DNA from: Paracoccaceae bacterium
Lineage (GTDB): Bacteria > Pseudomonadota > Alphaproteobacteria > Rhodobacterales > Rhodobacteraceae
Length of the DNA: 5,487 bases
NCBI GenBank assembly: GCA_011523445.1
Contig: WTGT01000052.1
Span: 1-5,487, forward strand
Reading direction: 5' to 3'
Made by a program: the position numbers and the translations under genes. Shown here piece by piece: positions 1 to 5,308 of this stretch. Numbering within the stretch: position 1 is the stretch's first letter; every line of letters begins with the position of its first letter. The notes below the pieces were generated by a model. It had not been told where the DNA came from. It searched no databases and saw nothing but the letters and a program-made list of their open reading frames with translations.

Positions 1-273
1 TGCTGGAACAGCCGATTCAGAGTTGAATCTGGAACCTCCCGAATAGATTTGCAGGGCCAAGGCACCACCTGTAAACAGAGCAGTCAAACCTATGACCGGC
101 AGGCTGAAATAGCCAATAGAAACTACCGACCGCAGGAATTCCTTGAAATAAAAGGGACTTTTAAAAAGACTTCTGATGGTTGATATGATGAAAAAGGTAA
201 GGGTACCTACCTCTTCAAAGATATGAAAGGTACCTCGTCCTATGGCTGCCAAAAATGAAAAGACCAGTGACAT
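1..273 (-). CDS. mlaE: MlaE/YrbE-type ABC transporter permease, N-terminal part (cut by the window edge)
   Basis: The first 91 codons are present and the gene runs off the left edge. The product matches the inner-membrane permease of the Mla/Ttg2-type ABC system, which moves phospholipids between the inner and outer membrane with an ATPase (MlaF) and an MCE-domain protein (MlaD). Visible features are an amphipathic N-terminus (FLAAIGRGTFHIFEEVG, residues 7-23), a hydrophobic stretch near 24-32, the linker SPFYFKEFLRSVVSIGYFSLP (39-59), and a hydrophobic segment IGLTALFTGGALALQ (61-75) leading into SGGSRFNSESAVPA. The GYFSLPVIGLTALFTG block is typical of the family. The ATG at 271-273 was chosen because it is the only good start before the in-frame stop at 319-321; no clear Shine-Dalgarno precedes it. 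It starts 48 bases after alr stops, so co-transcription with alr is likely. An ATPase gene would be expected beyond the edge. The family call is firm; lipid transport as the role is inferred. Confidence 0.88.
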   Translation of the reverse strand, partial: MSLVFSFLAAIGRGTFHIFEEVGTLTFFIISTIRSLFKSPFYFKEFLRSVVSIGYFSLPVIGLTALFTGGALALQIYSGGSRFNSESAVPA

Positions 274-321
274 ATTCGGATTTAAGGCAAAATGACTGCT
301 GAACAGAAATAAAAATTTTTA

Positions 322-1359
322 CTAGACATAAACCTTTTTGTATCTTTGACCAATGGCAGTCAATACTTCATGGCCAATTGTCGATGCTTGCCTTGCTAAA
401 TCATCCAATCCTTGGATAGGTCCCATGAATTCTAAGTATTCAGGTATTTCCTGTAAACCGGAAACATCTATCGTAATCAGATCCATAGAAACCCTGCCGA
501 CCAAAGGGCATGGCGTGTTATTGGCATAAGCCAGGGAATTATTACTCAAACCTCTGATCAAACCATCGGCGTAACCAGCCGCTACAGTAGCCAAGGTGGT
601 ATCACGGGGTGCAATCCAGGCACGGTTATAGCCCACACCCTCACCCTTGTATACCTTTTGAACCTGAATTACTGGTATTTTTAGGGACAGCACAGGAACT
701 CCATCCTTGAATGGAAGCCCGCCAAACAAACCAATCCCCGGGCGGCACAGATCAAAGAAATAATCATTTCCCAACATCATCCCTCCCGTTGCTGACAAGG
801 ACAATGGAAAATTTAAACCTCTTGTGAGATCTAGAAAGTTGTGCAATTGCGTTCTGGTAATGACTTGGTCTTCTTCATCGGCACAACCAAGGTGACTCAT
901 GATCAGTTCGGGTTCCAGTGAAACAATTTTATCCTTTAGCTCGAGAAAATATTCGGGTTCCATACCCAAGCGGTTCATGCCAGTATCAATTTGAATACCA
1001 AATTTATGTTTGGGCATGTCTTCAATAAATCGCAAAAACTGTTCAGGGGTTACAATGACAGGTATTAAATTCATCTTCTTTATTAGAGGTTTGTCGCCCT
1101 TCATATACCCTGATAGCACAAATATTCTTGCCTTGTTTGAAACATGCTTTCTGAGTTCCTTGCCCTCTTCGGCCAAGGCAACGAAAAAAGATTTTACGCC
1201 GGTTTTTTCCAGATATGGAGCAACTTGCCCGATTCCCAAACCATAACTGTTTGCTTTCAGAACGGCTCCTGTTTCAACCGATGGCGGGCTCAATCTGTCT
1301 AGTTTTCGCCAGTTTTCGGCAATAGCTTTAAGATTGATTGTTAAGATCGACTGTGCCAA
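322..1359 (-). CDS. alr: Alanine racemase (PLP-dependent)
   Basis: Interconverts L- and D-alanine in the cytoplasm, supplying D-Ala for peptidoglycan. The 345-residue protein is slightly short for the family but complete. The N-terminal PLP barrel holds the cofactor lysine K35 in AVLKANSYGLG with Y39. R130 in IDTGMNRLG is the expected substrate-carboxylate arginine, H156 lies in SHLGCADE, and R206 in CRPGIGLFG should face the pyridine nitrogen. The C-terminal domain has GVGYNRAW (241-248), the catalytic tyrosine Y263 in AGYADG, and GRVSMD (288-293). Two positions differ from the Geobacillus enzyme: Q123 where that enzyme has the carbamylated lysine K129, and H330 where it has Y354. The start is TTG (1357-1359): an in-frame stop at 1375-1377 leaves no upstream ATG or GTG, GGAAAG sits just ahead, and the N-terminus then begins at the usual place (ILTINLKAIAENW). 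It lies 109 bases after dnaB, probably with its own promoter, and 48 bases before mlaE. Confidence 0.96.
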   Translation of the reverse strand: MAQSILTINLKAIAENWRKLDRLSPPSVETGAVLKANSYGLGIGQVAPYLEKTGVKSFFVALAEEGKELRKHVSNKARIFVLSGYMKGDKPLIKKMNLIPVIVTPEQFLRFIEDMPKHKFGIQIDTGMNRLGMEPEYFLELKDKIVSLEPELIMSHLGCADEEDQVITRTQLHNFLDLTRGLNFPLSLSATGGMMLGNDYFFDLCRPGIGLFGGLPFKDGVPVLSLKIPVIQVQKVYKGEGVGYNRAWIAPRDTTLATVAAGYADGLIRGLSNNSLAYANNTPCPLVGRVSMDLITIDVSGLQEIPEYLEFMGPIQGLDDLARQASTIGHEVLTAIGQRYKKVYV

Positions 1360-1418
1360 GGACTTTCCAATTAACTATCTTAATTTTACCCAAGTGAATT
1401 TAGGCATAATACTTACCG

Positions 1419-1449
1419 TATATACCCTAAATCCAAGCCATTAAGTCAA
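1419..1449 (-). promoter_or_regulatory. Possible alr promoter in the dnaB-alr gap
   Basis: On the minus strand TTGACT (1444-1449, five of six matches to the -35 consensus) is followed after 19 bases by TATATA (1419-1424, four of six). The spacing is longer than ideal. The position, about 60 bases ahead of the alr TTG start, is sensible. A 7-bp AT-rich inverted repeat (1398-1404 with 1426-1432) lies in the same gap. No strong terminator is visible after dnaB, so read-through from dnaB is equally possible. Confidence 0.25.
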
Positions 1450-1468
1450 GATTTGATTATTGTTTGGT

Positions 1469-3010
1469 TTACATCATTGGGGTAGATGGAGGTAGGTGAA
1501 AATCTTGATTGCGAATTTCGTGATCTCCGACAGGTTGGGACTCTTCTGCCAAATTTCCAAATTTGGTCAATTTGCCATTGAAGGTAGTTTTAATTGATCC
1601 AACGGGTCCATGACGATTTTTATCAATGATGATTTCGGCTTTATTTCCATGCTCATTCATTCTTGCTTGCCATGTTGCAACTTTTTTTTCTTCTTCCTCA
1701 GGTGGTTTTGACCTTTTCAGGTAATATTCCTCACGATATACAAACATCACCAAATCTGCATCCTGCTCAATTGATCCTGAATCCCTGAGGTCACTCATCT
1801 GAGGTCGTTTGTCTTCTCTTGTCTCAATTGAGCGAGAAAGCTGAGATACACCTATAACCGGAATATTCAAATCCTTGGCGATTTTCTTGAGGCCACCGGT
1901 GATTTCAGCAATTTCAAGGGTTCTGTTTTCCTTTCTGTTCATTCCCTGAACCAGTTGGATATAATCCACAACCAATAAACCCAATCCACCAACCCTACGA
2001 TGAAGCCTGTTGCATCGGAGGGAAATGTCTGCGATGGTCAATCCGGCCGTATCGTCTATATACAAAGGTAGTTTGACTAGATCCATGGATGCCTTGGCAT
2101 ATTTTTCAAACTCTGCCTTGCCAATCTGGTTTTTCCTGATTTTTGTGGCCGGTACCTCAGAAACCTCGGCCAAAATTCTGGATGCTAACTGTTCACCGGA
2201 CATTTCGAGTGAAAATATTGCCACTTTTCCTCCCAGAGGGTCAGATTTCCGAATTTTTGAAGGATCCTTGAAATTTTTTGCAACTGAATAGGCTATGTTA
2301 GTAGCCAAAGCTGTTTTACCCATGCCCGGCCGGCCGGCAATGATGATTAAATCAGAAGGCTGTAGTCCTCCAAGAAAATTGTCAAGGTCAATCAATTCGG
2401 TCGAAAGACCTGAGATTTCATCTTCATTCTCGGTGGCAATCTTGGCCCGTTCAATTGTTGCAATCAAGTGTTTTGAAAAGTCCTGAAAATCAGATTCCTC
2501 CCGTCCAAAATTTCTTAATTGGTACAATTTGCTTTCGGCATCATTGATGATATCCGTGGTAGGATTTTCTACTTGCTGATCGATGGCTTGGGTCGTCAAG
2601 TCATTCCCAACGTTTATAATGCCCCTTCGTATTGCAAGTTCACGAATTTCTCTGGCATAGGCATGGGCTTTTGATGGGGCAATATTAACTGCGATCAATT
2701 CGTTGAAATAATCTTCACCGCCAGATTCGGTTACTTCAACTTCGTTCTGGATATATGGCCAGAGAGTTGTTGGGGAAGCCAGCCTGTATTGCTGAATCAA
2801 TTGAACGATTTTTTCAAAAAGGATTCTGTTGACAGGGAAATAAAAGTGCTCGGGTTGAACGATCTTGGAAATTTCCGTGTAGATTTCATTGTTGAACAAC
2901 AGGGCTGAAATCAGGGCCTTTTCATGTACAAGGCTTTGCGGAATGGTATCTTCTGAAAGAGGATTGGCAGCTTCCTGCTGCGGAATTTCAAATAGGACAG
3001 AGGTATTCAT
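1469..3010 (-). CDS. dnaB: Replicative DNA helicase DnaB
   Basis: Hexameric 5'-3' helicase that unwinds the chromosome at the fork and recruits primase. From the ATG at 3008-3010 the protein is 513 residues, normal for the family. The DnaB N-terminal domain covers roughly residues 23-130 (from IPQSLVHEKALISALL). A linker leads to the RecA-like ATPase domain from about 200 (GLSTELIDLDNFLGGLQPSDL). Visible motifs are Walker A GRPGMGKT (226-233), FSLEMS with the catalytic glutamate E269, Walker B LLVVDYIQL with D349, GVSQLSR with Q390, motif H4 DLRDSGSIEQDAD (407-419), and KNRHGP with the probable arginine finger R466. The tail is short and acidic. No intein or insertion is present. The frame also opens at a TTG (3023-3025) five codons upstream; ATG is preferred, although its Shine-Dalgarno is weak (AAGACG). 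A consensus DnaA box lies directly upstream. The nearest upstream gene is pyrE, about 520 bases away, so dnaB probably has its own promoter. Confidence 0.97.
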   Translation of the reverse strand: MNTSVLFEIPQQEAANPLSEDTIPQSLVHEKALISALLFNNEIYTEISKIVQPEHFYFPVNRILFEKIVQLIQQYRLASPTTLWPYIQNEVEVTESGGEDYFNELIAVNIAPSKAHAYAREIRELAIRRGIINVGNDLTTQAIDQQVENPTTDIINDAESKLYQLRNFGREESDFQDFSKHLIATIERAKIATENEDEISGLSTELIDLDNFLGGLQPSDLIIIAGRPGMGKTALATNIAYSVAKNFKDPSKIRKSDPLGGKVAIFSLEMSGEQLASRILAEVSEVPATKIRKNQIGKAEFEKYAKASMDLVKLPLYIDDTAGLTIADISLRCNRLHRRVGGLGLLVVDYIQLVQGMNRKENRTLEIAEITGGLKKIAKDLNIPVIGVSQLSRSIETREDKRPQMSDLRDSGSIEQDADLVMFVYREEYYLKRSKPPEEEEKKVATWQARMNEHGNKAEIIIDKNRHGPVGSIKTTFNGKLTKFGNLAEESQPVGDHEIRNQDFHLPPSTPMM

Positions 3011-3026
3011 AATTCGTCTTAGCAAA

Positions 3027-3035
3027 TGTGGATAA
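3027..3035 (-). promoter_or_regulatory. Consensus DnaA box upstream of dnaB
   Basis: The minus strand reads TTATCCACA, a perfect match to the DnaA box consensus TTATNCACA. It ends 16 bases before the dnaB ATG. DnaA is both the replication initiator and a transcription factor in bacteria, including Caulobacter. A box here suggests DnaA-linked control of dnaB, or less likely part of an origin. One 9-mer can occur by chance in an AT-rich region, but the placement beside the helicase gene makes function more plausible. Confidence 0.55.
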
Positions 3036-3058
3036 CAAAATTATTTTTTAAGCCTGAA

Positions 3059-3066
3059 ACCTCCTT
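3059..3066 (-). promoter_or_regulatory. Orphan Shine-Dalgarno-like sequence in the dnaB leader
   Basis: The minus strand reads AAGGAGGT, fully complementary to the usual 3' end of 16S rRNA. No ATG, GTG or TTG follows within a usable distance: the next bases run into TTCAGGCTTAAAAAATAA. The dnaB ATG is 48 bases further on and has only a weak site of its own. It could be a ribosome standby site, part of a leader element, or chance. Confidence 0.35.
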
Positions 3067-3120
3067 AAATGGAATTTGCAAACTATGGCAAGTGTAATTA
3101 GTTTAGGAAAAATTGGGGAA

Positions 3121-3200
3121 AAATAAATCAATATCTTGATGTATATGATCTAAAAATCCCTAAATATTGAAAAATATTAATTTTTTTTTCAAATTAGTTG
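3121..3200. other. Very AT-rich segment (about 16% GC), possible unwinding or promoter region
   Basis: I count 13 G or C in these 80 bases. They include AATATT-GAAA-AATATT (3163-3178), a weak A/T-only hairpin, followed closely by nine T (3181-3189). On the plus strand this resembles a weak intrinsic terminator. In either orientation it would melt easily and may be bent. It lies between the DnaA box and the GANTC cluster. Confidence 0.4.
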
Positions 3201-3387
3201 AATTCACTTCAGAAAGTCAGTCAAGGTCCAGTTCTTGATTCAATGTTCAGATTTTTCTGATCCATGTCTGTTTGAAATTCCCCTTGTTTTGTAGCTAAGC
3301 CGTAATGAAATTCTAATGATTTTGACATAATTTATTGATCATTGTGTGACAGAATCAAAAGTTGAATCTAGGCCATTCCGAATCATG

Positions 3388-3416
3388 ATTATAAATTAAG
3401 AATCAATGGTTGTTTT
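3388..3416 (-). promoter_or_regulatory. Possible sigma-70 promoter reading toward dnaB, with GANTC sites inside
   Basis: A perfect -10 box TATAAT (3388-3393) lies 17 bases from AAAACA (3411-3416), a weak -35 with three matches. A GATTC site (3400-3404) falls in the spacer and another GANTC (3380-3384) lies near the expected start of transcription, an arrangement known from GcrA/CcrM-controlled promoters in Caulobacter. A dnaB transcript from here would have a leader of about 370 bases. Confidence 0.35.
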
Positions 3417-3476
3417 TTAAAATTGCTTTGATATGGGATTGCAAATTCAGTTTGTCATTCAAAAAGAATCACTGGT
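3398..3476. repeat. Pair of 13-bp direct repeats containing GAATC
   Basis: AAGAATCAATGGT (3398-3410) and AAGAATCACTGGT (3464-3476) match at 12 of 13 positions and are offset by 66 bases. Both contain a GANTC site. They may be binding sites for one protein, or a chance pair in AT-rich sequence. Confidence 0.35.
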
Positions 3477-3532
3477 ACTTGTGAATCTGCCAAAAGCATC
3501 AAAAAATGATTCGAAAACCTGATTGCTGGATT

Positions 3533-4195
3533 TTACCCACAATTATTTTTTTGCCAATCCGCAGGGTTTTCCAAAAAGGTCGATACAATGTTGATTTCGT
3601 TCGAAGAAAGTAGGGTTTTTATATTTCTGGAGTTGAGTATGGCTTCCCAATTGGTAAGAAACAACAATTCTATACCGTGTTCCTGCAATTTCCGATTAGC
3701 TTCAGGGAATATATCGTAATAAAATACGACCGAGCTGTATTGGCAAATACCGCCGGCTTGTCGAATGGCATCCACAAAACTGAACTTTGATCCACCATCC
3801 GTGGCCAAATCCTCAACCAGAAGGGTGTTTTCACCAGATCCCAATAACCCTTCGATACGCGCGTTTTTGCCGTAACCCTTGGGCTTTTTTCTTATATAGG
3901 TCATAGGTAAATTCATCTCATTGGCAACGAGTGCTGAAAAGGGAATGCCAGCAGTCTCGCCGCCAGCAATATTTTGGAAATAATCTGTGCCAACCCGTTC
4001 TCTTATTAGGTCCACCATCATCCTGATAATTTCTGTACGGGCTTTCGGAAATGAGATGATGCGGCGGCAATCAACATAGACCGGTGAACATTTGCCTGAA
4101 GCCAATCGAAAGTAGTCTCTCGTATTGAAACTGATGGCCTTTATATCAAGAAGAATTTCAGCCGTTCTGGCGGCATGGGATTGATTGACACTCAT
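3533..4195 (-). CDS. pyrE: Orotate phosphoribosyltransferase
   Basis: Joins orotate to PRPP, giving orotidine 5'-monophosphate, the fifth step of UMP synthesis, in the cytoplasm. The 220-residue protein is a normal length. SGKCSPVYVDCRR (33-45) is the N-terminal substrate region, GGETAGIPFSALVA (78-91) follows, the mobile catalytic loop YIRKKPKGYGKNARIEG (100-116) carries K103, K104 and K106, and LLVEDLATDGGS (125-136) is the PRPP-binding signature with its acidic pair. The ATG at 4193-4195 is preceded by TTAGGA, whose AGGA overlaps the stop codon of pyrC; the two genes are only 9 bases apart and very likely share a transcript with coupled translation. PyrC and PyrE act at nearby steps of the pathway, separated by dihydroorotate dehydrogenase, which is not in the window. 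No clear terminator follows the stop codon. Confidence 0.96.
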   Translation of the reverse strand: MSVNQSHAARTAEILLDIKAISFNTRDYFRLASGKCSPVYVDCRRIISFPKARTEIIRMMVDLIRERVGTDYFQNIAGGETAGIPFSALVANEMNLPMTYIRKKPKGYGKNARIEGLLGSGENTLLVEDLATDGGSKFSFVDAIRQAGGICQYSSVVFYYDIFPEANRKLQEHGIELLFLTNWEAILNSRNIKTLLSSNEINIVSTFLENPADWQKNNCG

Positions 4196-4204
4196 GGCAG
4201 ATTC

Positions 4205-5245
4205 CTAATCAATTACTTTCCAATACAAGTCAAATTCGGGGTTGAAGATTGATACCTCCAATCCATTCCTCGAAATGGATGTCGATGGTTTTATGGGTAC
4301 GCTTTCCTTCTTAAGGTTTAGAAATGATGGATTTGGTGGTTGATTATAAAATTTTGCACCAAACAGTGACGTAAAACCCTCCAGCTTGTCTAGGGCATCC
4401 TGATTTTCAAAAACATGAGCCAAAATTGCCATTGCAACGGGTGCCGTAAATATTCCTGCACAACCACAGGCAGATTCCTTGGCACCAATGGTATGGGGAG
4501 CGCTGTCTGTTCCAAGAAAAAAATTGGGATTGCCACTGGTTGCAACCTTTACCAGGCTTTGGCGATGCACTTCCCTCTTGGCTATTGGAAGACAAAAGTA
4601 ATGTGGTCGTATGCCTCCCTTGAACATATGGTTTCTGTTAATGACAAGATGATGTACCGTTATCGTGGCAGCGATGTTGTCAGGTGTATTCAGGATAAAA
4701 TCAATGGCATTCTGCGTTGTGATATGTTCCAGAACAATCTTCAAATCCGGAAAATCCTTGTGGATTGGTGTCAAGACCCTTTGGATGAATTCTGTTTCCC
4801 GGTCAAATATATCAACATGACCATCAACAACCTCACCATGGACACACAGAGGAACATTTTTGGCAGACAGGACCGCAAGGGTTTCGTTGATTTTCGAGAA
4901 ATCCCTTACACCACTTGACGAATTAGTTGTTGCCCCTGCGGGATAGAGTTTGACGGCCTTGACGATACCTTTTGCTATTCCATCCTCAACATCCCTTGGG
5001 TCCGTATCCTCAGTCAGGTAAAGGGTCATGAAAGGTTGAAAATCTATATCATTGTCCAATGCATCCATGATTTCACGATGATAGGATTCTGCATCTGAGG
5101 TGGTAATGACAGGTGGTATCAGGTTTGGCATGATCAGGGCCCTGCCAAAATCCTTGACCGTATGTGGGAGAACAAGTTTCAACAAGTCCCCATCCCTCAA
5201 ATGAAGATGCCAGTCATCCGGTTTGTGTATTTTTATTTTTCTCAT
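4205..5245 (-). CDS. pyrC: Dihydroorotase, class II (PyrC type)
   Basis: Zinc-dependent amidohydrolase that interconverts N-carbamoyl-L-aspartate and dihydroorotate, the third step of UMP synthesis. At 346 residues it matches the E. coli PyrC type, not the longer class I enzymes. All expected metal ligands are visible: H13 and H15 in DDWHLHLRDG, K99 (the carbamylated lysine, in VKAVKLYPAGATTNSS), H136 in CVHGE, H174 in LEHITT, and D247 in LGTDSAPH. R17 and N41 (MPNLIPP) fit the substrate-binding positions. INRNHMFKGGIRPHYFCLPIAKRE (202-225) is characteristic of this class. The substrate-lid loop (TTNSSSGV, 106-113) is present. The start ATG (5243-5245) places the HxH motif at the usual distance from the N-terminus; no Shine-Dalgarno is visible, so initiation may be weak or depend on the leader. 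It precedes pyrE by 9 bases and follows the ccmG end by 63 bases, a spacer that contains a dyad. Confidence 0.97.
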   Translation of the reverse strand: MRKIKIHKPDDWHLHLRDGDLLKLVLPHTVKDFGRALIMPNLIPPVITTSDAESYHREIMDALDNDIDFQPFMTLYLTEDTDPRDVEDGIAKGIVKAVKLYPAGATTNSSSGVRDFSKINETLAVLSAKNVPLCVHGEVVDGHVDIFDRETEFIQRVLTPIHKDFPDLKIVLEHITTQNAIDFILNTPDNIAATITVHHLVINRNHMFKGGIRPHYFCLPIAKREVHRQSLVKVATSGNPNFFLGTDSAPHTIGAKESACGCAGIFTAPVAMAILAHVFENQDALDKLEGFTSLFGAKFYNQPPNPSFLNLKKESVPIKPSTSISRNGLEVSIFNPEFDLYWKVID

Positions 5246-5259
5246 GTGAAACAGATAAA

Positions 5260-5288
5260 TTTATGCTTTCAATTTGATTAATGGACAA
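5260..5288 (-). promoter_or_regulatory. Possible pyrC promoter
   Basis: On the minus strand TTGTCC (5283-5288, four of six to the -35 consensus) and CATAAA (5260-5265, four of six to the -10 consensus) are 17 bases apart. Transcription would begin about ten bases before the pyrC ATG, giving a very short leader, consistent with the missing Shine-Dalgarno. The match is weak and read-through from ccmG is possible. Confidence 0.25.
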
Positions 5289-5295
5289 ATTGAAA
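5267..5295. repeat. 10-bp inverted repeat in the ccmG-pyrC spacer
   Basis: TTTCAATTTG (5267-5276) and CAAATTGAAA (5286-5295) are perfect inverted copies around a 9-base centre. The dyad starts 22 bases upstream of the pyrC ATG and overlaps the suggested -35 box. There is no U-tract on either side, so it is a poor intrinsic terminator. An operator or a leader hairpin for the pyr genes is more likely. Confidence 0.5.
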
Positions 5296-5308
5296 ATGTA
5301 AAAGCATG

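Larger units (their letters stand above)
3237..3512. promoter_or_regulatory. Cluster of GANTC (CcrM methylation) sites
   Basis: Sites are at 3237, 3352, 3364, 3380, 3400, 3466, 3483 and 3508 (first base of each five). Seven fall within 161 bases. By hand count the other roughly 5 kb hold about 14. In Alphaproteobacteria the CcrM methyltransferase modifies GANTC, and the methylation state tunes promoters through GcrA and tracks fork passage. Such a cluster beside dnaB suggests cell-cycle-dependent transcription. A CcrM gene is not in the window, so its presence is assumed. Confidence 0.45.
3011..3532. other. AT-rich intergenic control region between pyrE and dnaB
   Basis: This is the only stretch over 300 bases without a convincing gene. 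From the dnaB side it holds a DnaA box (3027-3035), an orphan Shine-Dalgarno sequence (3059-3066), an 80-bp segment of about 16% GC including a run of nine T (3121-3200), a 35-codon reading frame of doubtful status (3221-3328, minus), a consensus -10 box (3388-3393, minus) and eight GANTC sites (3237-3512). rplI, often close to dnaB in bacteria, is absent and no remnant of it can be read. No tRNA or strong GC-rich terminator hairpin is visible. It presumably carries the dnaB promoter; a wider replication-linked role is inference. Confidence 0.7.

Noticed and set aside
310..321. 12-bp palindrome TAAAAATTTTTA just after the alr stop
   Set aside because: An A/T-only palindrome with no loop cannot form a useful hairpin and is expected by chance in such sequence.
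1398..1432. 7-bp inverted repeat in the dnaB-alr gap as a dnaB terminator
   Set aside because: The stem is short and mostly A/T, the loop is 21 bases, and no U-tract follows.
3023..3025. TTG as the dnaB start, adding five residues (MLRRI)
   Set aside because: The ATG five codons later is the better codon, and the TTG directly abuts the DnaA box without a ribosome binding site at normal spacing.
3026..3097. 23-codon plus-strand frame starting within the DnaA box (MWITKLFFKPE...)
   Set aside because: No ribosome binding site; its start overlaps the DnaA box and it runs antisense to the dnaB leader. Chance is the simplest explanation.
3163..3189. AATATT hairpin with GAAA loop followed by nine T, as an intrinsic terminator on the plus strand
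   Set aside because: The stem has only six A/T pairs and there is no plus-strand gene upstream that would need it. It is kept only as part of the AT-rich segment.
3433..3522. 29-codon plus-strand frame (MGLQIQFVIQKESLV...) in the pyrE-dnaB gap
   Set aside because: It has no Shine-Dalgarno, no recognisable similarity, and is of chance length for an AT-rich region.
4415..4918. Long plus-strand open frame opposite pyrC
   Set aside because: It lies fully inside a gene with all catalytic residues intact, and its Cys/Met-rich translation resembles no protein family. It is a shadow frame.
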